Below are positions 47,555 to 58,963 of a stretch of 64,000 nt of DNA, piece by piece; position 1 is the stretch's first letter, and each line of letters opens with the position of its first letter. Below the pieces are notes generated by a model. The model was not told the DNA's origin. It did no database searches and worked only from the letters and a program-made list of their open reading frames with translations. Position numbers and translations under genes: made by a program. Source of the stretch: an uncultured Comamonas sp. (GTDB lineage Bacteria; Pseudomonadota; Gammaproteobacteria; Burkholderiales; Burkholderiaceae_C); the NCBI GenBank assembly GCA_947306475.1, contig CAMZGS010000001.1, positions 248,001 to 312,000 of the forward strand, in the 5' to 3' direction.

Positions 47555-49111
47555 ATGCGTTTGAATTTGCCGGTGACCCAGCGCAACTACGACTACCCCG
47601 ATGGCGAGCTGTTGGTTTCCAGCACCAATTTGAAGGGCGAGATCACGCACTGCAATGCGGCGTTTCAGCGTGCCAGTGGTTACGAAGAGCATGAGTTGCT
47701 GGGACAGCCGCACAACCTGATTCGCCATCCGGACATGCCGCCGCAGGCCTTTGCGGACATGTGGCGCACCATCGGCCGGGGGCAGCCCTGGACGGGGGTG
47801 GTGAAAAACCGGCGCAAGAATGGCGATCATTACTGGGTGCGCGCCAACGTGACGCCCATCATGAAGAATGGCAAGCCGGCGCAGTACCTGTCGGTGCGCA
47901 CCAAGCCCACCCAGCAGGAGATCGAGCAGGCCGAAGCCCTGTACGCAGCCATGCGCAAGGCCTCGGAGCAGGGCCGTGTGCATGCGGAGATCGTGCGCGG
48001 CAAGGTGTACCGCCCCGGGCTGCCGGGGCGTGTGCAGCGCTGGCTGGAACTGGGGGTGGCGGTGCGCCTGAGCCTGTGGCTGCTGGTGCTGCTGGTGGCG
48101 GTGCTGCTGCCCGATGTGCTGGGCATGCAGGGCCAGGCCGCGCTGGCGGCGCGTGCCGGACTGTTCATTGCCACGGCGGCGGGGCTACTGGTGCACTTCC
48201 ATCACTTTTGCGTGAAGGGGCTGGAGGAAGCCGAGCGCTACGCGCTGGACATTGCCGGCTGCAACCTCACCACCAAGGTGCACAACCGTTACACCGGCTC
48301 GCTGGGGCGGCTGATGCACCGCATGCAACAGATCCAGATCAACCTGCAGGCCGTGGTGGGGGACGTGCGCACGGAGATTCGTTCCTTCATCAGCGCCACC
48401 GACGACATTGCCAACGGCGCCAACGACCTGGTGGAGCGGGTGGAATCGCAGGCCCAGAGCCTGATGCACACCAGCGCGGCAATGGAGGACATTGCCACCA
48501 CGGTGGAGCACACCGTCGATGTTGCCCGGCGCATGGCCCAGCACAGCCAGCACAGCGCCCAGGTCAGTCGCCAGGGCAGCGAGGAAATTGCCGCCGTGGC
48601 GCAGTCGATGGCGCAGATACGGGCCAGCTCGGCGCGCATGGGCGAGATCACGAACACCATTGAAAGCATCGCCTTCCAGACCAATCTGCTGGCGCTCAAT
48701 GCCGCCGTCGAGGCCGCCCGCGCGGGCGAGCAGGGCCGCGGCTTTGCCGTGGTGGCTGGCGAGGTGCGTGCCCTGGCCGGGCGCAGTGCCGATGCGGCCA
48801 AGGAGATCAACGGCCTGATCCGGCAGACGCTCGATGGCATTCAGGAAGGTCACCGCCGCATGGATCTGGCCAGCCAGACCATCGGAGAGATGGTGCAGGC
48901 CAGCGCCCAGGTGTCGGCCCTGGTCGATGAGGTCAGCCAGAGTGCCGATGCCCAGCACCGTGGCATTGCCCGGGTCAACCAGGCCGTGCTGGAGCTGGAC
49001 CATGCCACGCAGCAAAACGCTGCACTGGCCGAACAGTCGAGCGCGGCCACCAACATCCTGCGTCAGAGCGTGCAGGGGCTGGATCATTCGGTGCGCGTGT
49101 TCACGCTGTAG
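47555..49111 (+). CDS. aer: PAS-containing energy-taxis receptor (Aer-like)
   Basis: 518 residues. An N-terminal PAS domain ([60 protein letters not shown]) matches Aer-type FAD-binding PAS folds. Two adjacent membrane segments (about 170-215) follow without a periplasmic domain, then a HAMP-like region and a chemoreceptor signalling tip ([18 protein letters not shown]). Such receptors sense redox state from inside the cell. The start has a TGTGAGG ribosome site. It is monocistronic. Confidence 0.9.
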   Translation: MRLNLPVTQRNYDYPDGELLVSSTNLKGEITHCNAAFQRASGYEEHELLGQPHNLIRHPDMPPQAFADMWRTIGRGQPWTGVVKNRRKNGDHYWVRANVTPIMKNGKPAQYLSVRTKPTQQEIEQAEALYAAMRKASEQGRVHAEIVRGKVYRPGLPGRVQRWLELGVAVRLSLWLLVLLVAVLLPDVLGMQGQAALAARAGLFIATAAGLLVHFHHFCVKGLEEAERYALDIAGCNLTTKVHNRYTGSLGRLMHRMQQIQINLQAVVGDVRTEIRSFISATDDIANGANDLVERVESQAQSLMHTSAAMEDIATTVEHTVDVARRMAQHSQHSAQVSRQGSEEIAAVAQSMAQIRASSARMGEITNTIESIAFQTNLLALNAAVEAARAGEQGRGFAVVAGEVRALAGRSADAAKEINGLIRQTLDGIQEGHRRMDLASQTIGEMVQASAQVSALVDEVSQSADAQHRGIARVNQAVLELDHATQQNAALAEQSSAATNILRQSVQGLDHSVRVFTL

Positions 49112-49199
49112 CTGCGTGGCGGTCGCCAGGGCCTGCTCCCGGGGCTGGGCCTTGTCGTGGCGTCAGCCCTGTGTCCGGTTTTAACAAACATAGAAATAT

Positions 49200-49234
49200 T
49201 TAATTTAAAAATCACTATCGTTAACTTAAATTAA
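49200..49234 (+). promoter_or_regulatory. AT-rich inverted repeat upstream of catalase gene
   Basis: The 9-bp arms TTAATTTAA and TTAAATTAA are separated by 17 bases, within an AT-rich island (about 49180-49245) that contrasts with the GC-rich surroundings. It lies about 90 bases before the catalase start and is a plausible promoter/operator. ATAG and CTAT half-words occur nearby, but not at the spacing I would accept for an OxyR site. Confidence 0.4.
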
Positions 49235-49322
49235 ATAACTTGGTGTTTTTTGGCGGGGACGCGTAAGCTGTGCCTTACTTCAGCACATGTCGTGCTGGGG
49301 CTTCATCACAGGAGGTACCGCC

Positions 49323-50768
49323 ATGAAAACCACCCCCTTGACCACTGCTGCCGGCTGCCCGGTGGTGGACAACCAGAACGTCATGACCGCCGGGCCGTGT
49401 GGGCCGCAACTGTTGCAGGACGTCTGGTTCCTGGAAAAGCTCGCACACTTTGACCGCGAGGTCATCCCCGAGCGGCGCATGCATGCCAAGGGGTCGGGTG
49501 CGTATGGCACTTTCACCGTCACGCACGACATCACGCGCTACACCCGCGCCAAGCTGTTCTCGCAGCTGGGCAAGAAGACCGACATGTTCGTGCGCTTTTC
49601 CACCGTGGCCGGTGAGCGCGGCGCAGCCGATGCCGAGCGCGACATCCGTGGCTTTGCCATGAAGTTCTATACCGAGGAAGGCAACTGGGACCTGGTGGGC
49701 AACAACACCCCGGTGTTCTTCATGCGCGACCCGCTCAAGTTCCCCGACCTGAATCACGCCGTCAAGCGCGATCCGCGCACCAATCTGCGCAGCGCGCGCA
49801 ACAACTGGGACTTCTGGACGCTGCTGCCCGAGGCGCTGCACCAGGTCACCGTGGTGATGTCTGATCGGGGCATTCCGGCCAGCTACCGCCACATGCACGG
49901 CTTTGGCTCGCACACCTTCAGCTTCATCAACGCACAGAACGAGCGCTTCTGGGTCAAGTTCCACTTCAAGACCCAGCAGGGCATCAGGAACTGGACGGAC
50001 GCCGAGGCCGAGGCCGCCATCGCCAAGGACCGCGAAACCCACCAACGCGACCTGTATGAGGCCATTGAGCGCGGAGACTTCCCCAAGTGGACGATGTACG
50101 TGCAAATCATGCCCGAGCTGGATGCCGAGAAGGTGCCTTACCACCCCTTCGACCTGACCAAGGTCTGGCCCAAGGCAGATTACCCGTTGATCGAAGTGGG
50201 TGAGTTCGAGCTCAACCGCAACCCGGACAACTACTTTGCCGAGGTGGAGCAGGCCGCCTTCAACCCCGCCAATGTGGTGCCGGGCATTGGCTTTTCGCCC
50301 GATCGCATGTTGCAGGGGCGCCTGTTCTCCTACGGCGATGCCCAGCGCTACCGCCTGGGGGTGAACCACAGTCTGATTCCTGTGAACGCCGCGCGCTGCC
50401 CGGTGCATAGCTACCACCGCGATGGCGCCATGCGCGTGGACAACAACTACGGCAGCACCCTGGGGTATGAGCCCAACAGCTACGGCCAGTGGAAGGAGCA
50501 GCCGCAGTTTCGCGAGCCGCCGCTCAAGATCAACGGCGCCGCCGACCACTGGAATTTCCGCGATGACGATGACGACTACTTCAGCCAGCCGCGCGCGCTG
50601 TTCCGTCTGATGACGCCCGAGCAGCAACAGGCACTGTTCGACAACACGGCCCGCGCCATGGGCGATGCGCCCGAGGAAATCAAGCGTCGCCACATCCGCA
50701 ACTGCACGCAGTGCGATCCGGCCTACGGCGCTGGCGTGGCCAAGGCCCTGGGTCTGACGGTCGATTAA
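49323..50768 (+). CDS. katA: monofunctional small-subunit catalase
   Basis: 481 residues, the size of clade-3 heme b catalases. It shows [18 protein letters not shown] (distal His), [12 protein letters not shown] (distal Asn) and [14 protein letters not shown] (proximal heme Tyr). A strong AGGAGG ribosome site lies seven bases before the ATG. It decomposes hydrogen peroxide in the cytoplasm. The C-terminal [11 protein letters not shown] is unusual in having a CxxC pair. A strong terminator follows. Confidence 0.96.
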   Translation: MKTTPLTTAAGCPVVDNQNVMTAGPCGPQLLQDVWFLEKLAHFDREVIPERRMHAKGSGAYGTFTVTHDITRYTRAKLFSQLGKKTDMFVRFSTVAGERGAADAERDIRGFAMKFYTEEGNWDLVGNNTPVFFMRDPLKFPDLNHAVKRDPRTNLRSARNNWDFWTLLPEALHQVTVVMSDRGIPASYRHMHGFGSHTFSFINAQNERFWVKFHFKTQQGIRNWTDAEAEAAIAKDRETHQRDLYEAIERGDFPKWTMYVQIMPELDAEKVPYHPFDLTKVWPKADYPLIEVGEFELNRNPDNYFAEVEQAAFNPANVVPGIGFSPDRMLQGRLFSYGDAQRYRLGVNHSLIPVNAARCPVHSYHRDGAMRVDNNYGSTLGYEPNSYGQWKEQPQFREPPLKINGAADHWNFRDDDDDYFSQPRALFRLMTPEQQQALFDNTARAMGDAPEEIKRRHIRNCTQCDPAYGAGVAKALGLTVD

Positions 50769-50796
50769 AGCCCGTTACACCACCGCACATGCAAAG

Positions 50797-50846
50797 ACAC
50801 CCCGGAGGTCGGGCAGTTGCGCCCGGCCTCCGGGGTGTGGTGTTTT
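50797..50846. terminator. bidirectional terminator after katA
   Basis: An 18-bp stem (arms starting ACACCCCGGAGG and ending CCTCCGGGGTGT, one G-U pair, loop AGTTGC) is followed by GGTGTTTTT. It serves katA on the plus strand and, by position, the convergent small gene on the minus strand. Confidence 0.85.
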
Positions 50847-50860
50847 TGAGGAGGAAGCGC

Positions 50861-51160
50861 TTACGGCTTGGGGCCGATCGGGAAGGGCCAGATGGCTTGC
50901 GAGGCCAAAGTGGTGCGCGCCACCGGCGGGGTGGGGGGGACTATGGATTTAGGAGCTTCTTCCGCAGGAGTAACCTTGGATTTGGTAACCTTTGTTTCCA
51001 ATTTTGTTGTTTTTTCAGCGGAAGCAGCTACGGTTTTTGTAGATTTCCTGGCGGCAGCCTTGGCCGGGGCCTTGGGGGCTGCGGATGCGTCGGCGGTGGA
51101 TTTTTGGGTGCGGGTCTTCTTGGCTGGTGCTGCAGGGGCGGCAGTTTTGGCGGTGGCCAT
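50861..51160 (-). CDS. Lys/Ala/Pro-rich small protein (histone H1-like composition)
   Basis: 99 residues with repeated AAPAKK, APAKAAARKS and KTTKLETKVTKSK runs, strongly basic. The C-terminal PFPIGPKP tail and composition recall betaproteobacterial H1-like or PHA-associated tail proteins, but no fold is recognisable. Part of the gene (about 50940-51030) is AT-rich relative to its ends. A GGAAG ribosome site precedes the ATG. It is last in the minus-strand run after ampD. Coding status is likely; function is unknown. Confidence 0.6.
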   Translation of the reverse strand: MATAKTAAPAAPAKKTRTQKSTADASAAPKAPAKAAARKSTKTVAASAEKTTKLETKVTKSKVTPAEEAPKSIVPPTPPVARTTLASQAIWPFPIGPKP

Positions 51161-51224
51161 GGTCGGGTCTTCCTTTATCGGACAGGCAGTGCGGGCTGCA
51201 GCATAGCGGTGTTGGGGGGCAGAA

Positions 51225-51843
51225 TCAAATCGCGGGCGGCAGGCTCAGGCGCTGGCGCAGCGCTGCTGGCAGCAGCTGCAGCAACCGCTGCCAGTCGAAC
51301 CCGGCGCCGGGATCGTGCTTGCGCCCCGGGGCAATGTGTTCGTGCCCGGCCAGATGCGCCAGTGGGTAGTGCGCTGCCAGTTGTTGCAGCAGCCAGGCCA
51401 GGGACAGGTATTGCGGGGGCTCGAAGGTCCGTCCCTCCAGCCCCTCCAGCTCGATGCCGATGGAGTCGTCGTTGCAGTTGCTGCGCCCGCGCCAGGACGA
51501 GGCCCCCGCGTGCCAGGCACGCTCATCGGCGCTGACGAATTGCCAGATCAGCCCCTGGCGGGTGATGAAGAAGTGCGCCGACACCTCCAGTCCGCGAATG
51601 CTCTGGAAATAGGGGTGCGCATCCCAGTCGAGCTGGTTGGCAAAGAGCTGCTGCACGCAGCCGGTGCCGTACTGGCCGGGCGGCAGGCTGATGGAGTGCA
51701 GCACGGCCAGATCGATGCAGGCCCCCGGCGGTCGAGGTCCGAAGTTGGGCGAGGGCTGGTGCTGCACCGGATAGGCCGCTGCCCGGCTGTGCAGCCAGCC
51801 CTGTTGCCAGTGTGCCTTGGCCGTGGGGCTGCCGGGTGGGGTG

Positions 51844-51869
<26 letters not shown>
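51225..51869 (-). CDS. ampD: 1,6-anhydro-N-acetylmuramyl-L-alanine amidase AmpD
   Basis: 214 residues of the amidase_2 family: the zinc His in LAVLHSISLP, the second in AWHAGASSW, the third ligand region AGHEHIAPGRKHDPG, and NDDSIGIELEG in the core. No signal peptide, consistent with cytosolic AmpD that recycles anhydro-muropeptides and so affects beta-lactamase induction. The start lies within the 3' end of pilR (26-base overlap), so the genes are probably co-transcribed. Confidence 0.94.
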
Positions 51870-53319
<1,450 letters not shown>

Positions 53320-53352
53320 GGCCCAAATGTCTTTCTTCTTCTGTTGGTGTGC

Positions 53353-55122
53353 TCAGTCCTCGAACAGGCTGGCGGTGCCGCCCGGCGTGCTGCCCGAGGA
53401 GGTGTCCAGGTGGTGGGCAAAGTGCACGGTGAAGGCATTGCCCGGCTCCGGGAGTGTGCCATCCGGGCAGGCCTGGCGCCGGTAGCTGATCTGCGCACCA
53501 TGGCGCTGGCACAGCTCGCGGCAGATGAACAGGCCCAGCCCGCTGGAGCGGCTGTGCGAGGAGAAAAACGGCTCAAACAGGTGCTGCTGCATGCTGGCCT
53601 CCACCTCGGGGCCGGCGCTCCAGACCTGCAGCCAGGCCCGGCCATCGGGGGCACGGCGCGTGACCAGTTGCAGGCGTGCGGCGCTGTCGCCCCGGGCGTA
53701 GCGCTGCGCGTTGTCCAGCAGGTTCACCACCACCCGGCGCAGGTGTTCACCATCAAAGGCCACCATGCCGGGGCACTGGGGCAGAAAGCGCCCCAGGCGC
53801 TGGGCGCTGTCCTGCTCCTGCCACTCCTGCCAGATGGTGGCCAGGGTGCTGTCCAGCTCCAGCGCGATGGAGGGGCTGTGCTGCATCTGCTGCTGCACGC
53901 GTGCGATGTCCAGCACATCGTCCACGGTGTGCGCCAGGCGCTGCGCATTCTGCTCGATCATGCTGCACAGGCGCTGCTGGGTGGGCTCGTGCAACTCTTC
54001 CTGCAGCAGGGCATTGGCCTGGGCAATGGCGGCCAGCGGGTTGCGGATTTCATGCGCCACGGCGGCCGAGATGCGTCCCATGGCCGCCATCTTCTCGGTG
54101 CGCAGGCGCGCTTCGAGCTCGCGCAGGTCTTCCAGAAAGACCAGGCACTTGGTGCTCAGGGGGGCGTACTGGGTGTCCTCGGCGCTGTAGGGGTGCTCGC
54201 TGCCGGGCAGGCCGTCATCGTGCAGGTGGTTGCTGGGCCAGACGCGCACGTACAGACCAATCGGAGCCTGCCCGGCGTGCAGCAGGTAGATGCGCGCATC
54301 CTGGGCGTGGTTGTTGGTCAGGCAGTGCATCACCAGCTCGCGCAGCGGTGCCCAGGCTTCCTGTTCATGCAGGCTGCGCGGTCCGGGGCGCACATAGCCC
54401 AGCAGGTGCAGGGCGGCGGGGTTGGCCTGCTGGATGGTCAGGCCGCTGTCCACAACCAGCACCCCCTCGCTGAGGCGGCTGATGATCAGGGCGTTGATCT
54501 CGGCCTGCATGCGTGCCATGCGGTGGTTCTGGCGCGCCAGGCGCTCCTGCAGGGCCAGACGCTGGGCCAGATGGTGTGTGAGGTACACCACCATGAAGTA
54601 ACCGGCACAGACCATGGCCGTCTGCATGGTCAGCTCCCAGCCGCTGGGCAGACCCTCCAGCGCCGCCATGGTGTAGCCGCCCAGCAGCAGCAAGGTGGCG
54701 CTGGCCGTGGCGGCCAGCGCCATGCGCAGGCTGCCCAGGCACGCTGTGGCCAGCAGCGGCAGTGCCAGCAATGGCGAAAAATGCACCACCGAACCCGGCA
54801 GCCACAGCTGCAGCAACTGCATCAGGCTGATGGTGCCGATCTCCACGGCCAGCACCAGCTTCCACGGCAGGCCCCAGTGCTGTGCTGGAGGGCGGTTGCG
54901 CAGCAGCAGCCAGGCCAGGATGGCCAGCGCCAGATAGGCCAGGCCAAGCGCCCAGGAGAAAAACGTCAGCGCAAAGCGCAGGTGCGGCGTCTGCGGCACC
55001 AGCATGGCCAGCAGCACTAGAGCGGAAAAGACCCGTCCCGTGGAAAAGGCCCGCCACAAGCGCCGCGCCATGGCCAGTGGCAGGGCTGTGGCCTGTGCAG
55101 AAGGGGCAGACATCAGGGGCAT
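53353..55122 (-). CDS. pilS: sensor histidine kinase PilS
   Basis: 589 residues with six hydrophobic segments (about 30-200), as in PilS. A PAS-like region (LSEGVLVVDSGLTIQQANPA) precedes the H-box AVAHEIRNPLAAIAQANALL, the N-box VVVNLLDNAQRYA and a G-box in SSGLGLFICRELC. Together with pilR it controls pilin transcription in response to pilin levels in the inner membrane. It starts six bases after the upstream small gene. Confidence 0.92.
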   Translation of the reverse strand: MPLMSAPSAQATALPLAMARRLWRAFSTGRVFSALVLLAMLVPQTPHLRFALTFFSWALGLAYLALAILAWLLLRNRPPAQHWGLPWKLVLAVEIGTISLMQLLQLWLPGSVVHFSPLLALPLLATACLGSLRMALAATASATLLLLGGYTMAALEGLPSGWELTMQTAMVCAGYFMVVYLTHHLAQRLALQERLARQNHRMARMQAEINALIISRLSEGVLVVDSGLTIQQANPAALHLLGYVRPGPRSLHEQEAWAPLRELVMHCLTNNHAQDARIYLLHAGQAPIGLYVRVWPSNHLHDDGLPGSEHPYSAEDTQYAPLSTKCLVFLEDLRELEARLRTEKMAAMGRISAAVAHEIRNPLAAIAQANALLQEELHEPTQQRLCSMIEQNAQRLAHTVDDVLDIARVQQQMQHSPSIALELDSTLATIWQEWQEQDSAQRLGRFLPQCPGMVAFDGEHLRRVVVNLLDNAQRYARGDSAARLQLVTRRAPDGRAWLQVWSAGPEVEASMQQHLFEPFFSSHSRSSGLGLFICRELCQRHGAQISYRRQACPDGTLPEPGNAFTVHFAHHLDTSSGSTPGGTASLFED

Positions 55123-55128
55123 GGGGCG

Positions 55129-55359
55129 TCAGCGCGGTCCCAGCGCGCAGTGCTGCGCACAGCAGTAGTAACGGCCGTGGTGCGCAACGGCATCGGTCTG
55201 CGGCAGATGCACCGCGCAGTGCGCGCAGCGCACCATGGCCACAGGGGTGGGCGGAGTGGCGGGTGTGCGTCTGGCCGGCGCTGCCGGGCGCTGGTGCTTG
55301 TGGCGCCAGATGGCCACGGCCACCAGCAGCACCACCGTCACAAGCAGGTACTTGCTCAT
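55129..55359 (-). CDS. PP0621-type small membrane protein
   Basis: 76 residues: an N-terminal membrane helix (KYLLVTVVLLVAVAIW), a Pro/Ala linker and a C-terminal zinc-ribbon-like segment MVRCAHCAVHLPQTDAV and GRYYCCAQH with two CxxC/CC pairs. This matches the PP0621 family that commonly sits between ypjD and pilS in Betaproteobacteria. The start overlaps the ypjD stop (ATGA). Function is unknown. Confidence 0.85.
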   Translation of the reverse strand: MSKYLLVTVVLLVAVAIWRHKHQRPAAPARRTPATPPTPVAMVRCAHCAVHLPQTDAVAHHGRYYCCAQHCALGPR

Positions 55360-56177
55360 AGGCCGCGCCCCAGGATCACTTCCAGCACAAAGCGCGAGCC
55401 GGCGTAGGCCATCAGCAGCAGGGCCGCGCCCGCATACACCATGCGCACCGCCCGCAGGCCGCGCCAGCCAAAGCGGGCCCGGCCCAGCAGCAGGACGGCA
55501 AAGAGCAACCATGCCAGGATGGAGAACACGCTCTTGTGGTCCCAGCGCCAGGCATGGCCGTACAGGGTTTCACCAAACAGCATGCCCACCAGCAAGGTGG
55601 CGCTGAGCAGGGCAAAGCCCACCTGCACGCAGCGGAACATGATGCGCTCCAGCGTCAGCAGCGGCACGCCTGGGGCGCTGTCGTCGCTGGCCGCTGCCAG
55701 GCGCATGCGCCGCTCGGCGCGCGTCATCAGGCCGGCATGCACCACGGCGGCAGCAAACATGCCGTAGGAAGCCACCCCGAGGGCCAGATGCAGCGGCATC
55801 CAGGCCGACTGCTGGCCAGACAGTGCCTGGCCCGGAAAGACCAGCGCCAGCAACACCGCCAGCGCACCCATGGCCGAGAGGGTGCCTGCTGCGCGCATGC
55901 GCGGGTACAGCTGCTGCTCGACCAGGTACATCGTCAACATCAACCATGCCGTGATGGAAAGCGCCAGCGCAAAGCCGAAGTGCGGGGGCGGCGCCAGCAT
56001 GTCCGCCACCAGGGTCAGTGCGTGCAGGACCCAGGCTGCCACCAGGGCCGTGCGTGCCTGCTGTGGTGCCAGGCGCTGGCCCAGCAGGGTGGGGGCCACG
56101 TATGCCAGCACAGCCAGGGCGGCGGGCACCAGAGTCCACCAGGGGACGTGTGTGAGCAAACGGAAGGGCAATTCCAT
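55356..56177 (-). CDS. ypjD: YpjD-like inner-membrane protein (CcsA/cytochrome c assembly fold)
   Basis: 273 residues with eight hydrophobic segments. HLALGVASYGMFAAAVVHAGLM and LLVGMLFGETLYGHAWRWDHKSVFSILAWLLFA are the CcsA/YpjD haem-handling-like blocks with conserved His and Trp. E. coli ypjD also neighbours ffh. It is divergent from ffh, with 115 bases between the starts. Its precise role is unsettled. Confidence 0.88.
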   Translation of the reverse strand: MELPFRLLTHVPWWTLVPAALAVLAYVAPTLLGQRLAPQQARTALVAAWVLHALTLVADMLAPPPHFGFALALSITAWLMLTMYLVEQQLYPRMRAAGTLSAMGALAVLLALVFPGQALSGQQSAWMPLHLALGVASYGMFAAAVVHAGLMTRAERRMRLAAASDDSAPGVPLLTLERIMFRCVQVGFALLSATLLVGMLFGETLYGHAWRWDHKSVFSILAWLLFAVLLLGRARFGWRGLRAVRMVYAGAALLLMAYAGSRFVLEVILGRGL

Positions 56178-56292
56178 AGCCTGCCATCATATCGCCGGCG
56201 CCATGGCGCCGCGTCCGCCCGGGCGCGGGGCGTCGGGCGGCGAGCGGGTAGAATTTGCGGATTTTGCTGGCTTCTTTCGGGATTTTTTACTT

Positions 56293-57681
56293 ATGGCTTC
56301 CGCACTTACCGACAAACTCTCGCGCCTGATCAAGGAAATGCGTGGCCAGGCGCGTATCACCGAGGCCAACGTGCAGGACATGCTGCGCGAAGTGCGCATG
56401 GCGCTGCTGGAGGCCGACGTGGCCCTGCCCGTGGTGCGCGACTTCATCGCCCGCGTCAAGGAAAAAGCCCTGGGCCAGGAGGTGCTGGGCAGCCTCAAGC
56501 CCGGCCAGGCACTGGTGGGCATCGTGCACGCCGAGCTGGCCGCCACCATGGGCGAGGGCGTGGCCGACATCAACCTGGCTGCGCAGCCACCGGCCGTCAT
56601 CCTGATGGCGGGTCTGCAGGGCGCGGGCAAGACCACCACCACCGCCAAGCTGGCCAAGCACCTGATTGAAAAGCGCAAGAAGAAGGTGCTGACCGTCTCG
56701 GGCGACGTGTATCGCCCGGCGGCCATCGAGCAGCTCAAGACCGTCACTGCCCAGGCCGGGGCCGAGTGGTTCCCCAGCACCCCCGACCAGAAACCCCAGG
56801 ACATTGCCCGTGCGGCACTCGATTACGCCAGGAAGCACTACTTTGACGTGCTGCTGGTGGACACAGCCGGCCGTCTGGCCATCGACGAGCTGCTGATGCA
56901 GGAGATCAAGGACCTGCACGCCCTGCTCAACCCGGTGGAGACCCTGTTCGTCGTCGATGCCATGCAGGGCCAGGACGCAGTCAACACCGCCAAGGCCTTC
57001 AAGGAAGCGCTGCCGCTGACCGGCATTGTGCTGACCAAGCTTGACGGCGACTCGCGCGGCGGTGCGGCGCTGTCGGTGCGCGCCATCACTGGCGCACCCA
57101 TCAAGTTTGCCGGCGTCAGCGAAAAGATCGACGGTCTGGAAGTGTTCGATGCCGAGCGCCACGCGCAGCGCGTGCTGGGCATGGGCGACATCGTGGCCCT
57201 GGTCGAACAGGTGACGCAAAGCGTCGATCTGGAGGCCGCGCAGAAGCTGGCGGAAAAGGTCAAGAGTGGCGACGGCTTTGACCTGAACGACTTCCTGGCT
57301 CAGCTGCAACAGATGAAGCAGATGGGAGGACTCTCCAGCCTGATGGACAAGCTGCCGGCCGAACTGGCAGGCAAGGCCAGCGCCATGGACATGGACAAGG
57401 TCGAGCGCGAAGTGCGCCGCAAGGAAGGCATCATCTGCTCCATGACCCCGCAGGAGCGGCGCCAGCCGGCCATCATCAAGGCCACGCGCAAGAAACGCAT
57501 TGCCCAGGGCGCTGGTGTGCAGGTGCAGGAGGTCAACCGCCTGCTCAAGGAATTCGAGCAGATGCAGGCCGTGATGAAGAAGATGAAGGGCGGCGGCCTG
57601 ATGAAGATGATCCGGAAAATGGGCGGCACCAAGGCCATGAAGGGCATGATGGGTGGCGGCATGCCCAAGTTGCCGTTCTAG
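56293..57681 (+). CDS. ffh: signal recognition particle protein Ffh
   Basis: 462 residues: an N domain (LTDKLSRLIKEMRGQARITE), a G domain with G1 GLQGAGKTTTTAKLA, DTAGR and TKLDGDSRGG, then the Met-rich M domain (KKMKGGGLMKMIRKMGGTKA) that binds 4.5S RNA and signal peptides. It targets inner-membrane proteins co-translationally. A TAGAAT -10-like element lies about 40 bases upstream. Confidence 0.97.
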   Translation: MASALTDKLSRLIKEMRGQARITEANVQDMLREVRMALLEADVALPVVRDFIARVKEKALGQEVLGSLKPGQALVGIVHAELAATMGEGVADINLAAQPPAVILMAGLQGAGKTTTTAKLAKHLIEKRKKKVLTVSGDVYRPAAIEQLKTVTAQAGAEWFPSTPDQKPQDIARAALDYARKHYFDVLLVDTAGRLAIDELLMQEIKDLHALLNPVETLFVVDAMQGQDAVNTAKAFKEALPLTGIVLTKLDGDSRGGAALSVRAITGAPIKFAGVSEKIDGLEVFDAERHAQRVLGMGDIVALVEQVTQSVDLEAAQKLAEKVKSGDGFDLNDFLAQLQQMKQMGGLSSLMDKLPAELAGKASAMDMDKVEREVRRKEGIICSMTPQERRQPAIIKATRKKRIAQGAGVQVQEVNRLLKEFEQMQAVMKKMKGGGLMKMIRKMGGTKAMKGMMGGGMPKLPF

Positions 57682-57727
57682 TTGGTGGTGCTATCAAAAA
57701 ACAATCTGCAGGCGCTTGCCCTGTCTG

Positions 57728-57760
57728 AATTTCAGCCCCTCATGGGGCTGAAATTGTTTT
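57728..57760 (+). terminator. terminator after ffh
   Basis: The arms AATTTCAGCCCC and GGGGCTGAAATT around loop TCAT are followed by GTTTT. The upstream stretch 57689-57720 (GCTATCAAAAAACAATCTG, then GGCGCTTGCC) looks like another member of the dispersed repeat family. Confidence 0.8.
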
Positions 57761-57841
57761 CAGATCAGCGCAACGCGCTCTTCTTTTTTTACTGGCGACG
57801 CCAGGTTGCCGCAGGCCGCGTGGCTTGCCCATAATGCGCCC

Positions 57842-58417
57842 ATGCAGAACCTGGAATGTCCATCGCTTGATCTGCCCCCTTGTTCGCGTCGCCGTGTGGG
57901 TGGCTGGGCCGGGGCATTGCTGCTGACCCTGGCGGGTTGCTCCAGCGCACCGCCCAAGTCCTCCAGGTCGCGCGGCAGCGGCGCGGCCTCTGCCTCTCAG
58001 CCCGCTGCGCCAGCGCAAGGGGTGCTGACCCTGCCCGCCGAGCAGCGCGAAGCCCTGCTGGCGCGAGCCCTGCTGGTCGTCAACACCCCCTACACCTACG
58101 GCGGCAACACGCCCGAGGGAGGCTTTGATTGCAGTGGTCTCATCCAGTACGCCGTGCGCGGCCTCACCCAGCGCGCCCTGCCGCGCACCACGGCACAGTG
58201 GGCCCAGGCCAGCACCCGGGTTGCCGACCGTCGCCTGGAGCGGGGCGACTTTGTGTTCTTCAACACCATGGGTAGTCGCTACTCGCACATGGGGATCTTT
58301 GTGGGCAACGGCCAGTTCGTGCATGCCCCTTCCAGCGGCGGCACCGTACAGCGTGTGCGCATGGACAACCCCTACTTTGCCAAGCGCTTTACCGAAGCGC
58401 GCAGCATCTTTGTGTGA
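57842..58417 (+). CDS. NlpC/P60-family lipoprotein peptidase
   Basis: 191 residues: a lipoprotein signal with lipobox LAGC (Cys about residue 33), a Ser/Ala linker, then the NlpC/P60 core with the catalytic Cys in FDCSGLIQYA, the His in SHMGIFVGNGQF and a polar third residue in VHAPSSGG. It is probably an outer-membrane-anchored gamma-D-glutamyl-DAP endopeptidase acting on cell-wall peptides. The start is chosen so that the basic n-region precedes the hydrophobic segment; an ATG 12 codons upstream is possible. Confidence 0.9.
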   Translation: MQNLECPSLDLPPCSRRRVGGWAGALLLTLAGCSSAPPKSSRSRGSGAASASQPAAPAQGVLTLPAEQREALLARALLVVNTPYTYGGNTPEGGFDCSGLIQYAVRGLTQRALPRTTAQWAQASTRVADRRLERGDFVFFNTMGSRYSHMGIFVGNGQFVHAPSSGGTVQRVRMDNPYFAKRFTEARSIFV

Positions 58418-58437
58418 TGCAGGGAATCATTAATTGG

Positions 58438-58475
58438 GCACTTTTTTCTTTTTGGGTAAAAAAGTGCGTTAGAAT
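58438..58475 (+). promoter_or_regulatory. hairpin and -10-like element before the tRNA cluster
   Basis: GCACTTTTTT and AAAAAAGTGC form a 10-bp stem that may terminate the lipoprotein gene. TAGAAT at 58470-58475 lies 68 bases before tRNA-Ala and is the best -10 candidate for the tRNA operon. No clear -35 is seen. Confidence 0.35.
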
Positions 58476-58542
58476 CTCGGCTTCTGGAGTTCTCCAAGAG
58501 AAGTCAGAGAGCAGCAAAGACCTCGGTTTTTCTGCACCCAAG

Positions 58543-58618
<76 letters not shown>

Positions 58619-58655
58619 AGATGGATCGGAAACGAGAAATCGGTTCTTAGGTTTT

Positions 58656-58731
58656 GACCCTATCGTCTAGAGGCCTAGGACATCACCCTTTCACGGTGAG
58701 TACCGGGGTTCGAATCCCCGTAGGGTCGCCA
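58656..58731 (+). tRNA. tRNA-Glu (TTC)
   Basis: 76 nt with encoded CCA. The acceptor GACCCTA pairs with TAGGGTC, the anticodon loop CTTTCAC gives TTC, and the T-arm is GGGGTTCGAATCCCC. It lies 37 bases after tRNA-Ala, in the same transcript by arrangement. Confidence 0.97.
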
Positions 58732-58777
58732 AGTTTGAAGCACTTGATGCTCGCCAGAGCTGCAAAGCTTCCTGCCA

Positions 58778-58854
58778 GGAGTGGTAGTTCAGTTGGTTAG
58801 AATACCGGCCTGTCACGCCGGGGGTCGCGGGTTCGAGCCCCGTCCACTCCGCCA
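58778..58854 (+). tRNA. tRNA-Asp (GTC)
   Basis: 77 nt with encoded CCA. The acceptor GGAGTGG pairs with CCACTCC, the anticodon loop CTGTCAC gives GTC, and the T-arm GGGTTCGAGCCC is present. It is last of the three-tRNA cluster and is followed by a terminator. Confidence 0.97.
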
Positions 58855-58860
58855 GATAAC

Positions 58861-58890
58861 AAAAGGGGCTGCCCATCGCAGCCCCTTTTT
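58861..58890 (+). terminator. terminator of the tRNA cluster
   Basis: The arms AAAAGGGGCTG and CAGCCCCTTTT with a 7-nt loop are followed by TCTTTTT. This is a textbook rho-independent terminator immediately after tRNA-Asp. Confidence 0.92.
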
Positions 58891-58963
58891 CTTTTTGTGT
58901 CGCATCTGAAATGGCCAGATGCCAGGCCCGATGAAAAAAAGCGGCCCGCAGGCCGCATCGCAT

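Noticed and set aside
49180-49245. OxyR binding site before katA
   Set aside because: ATAG and CTAT words occur but not at the spacing of a tetra-nucleotide OxyR motif, so only an AT-rich inverted repeat is reported.
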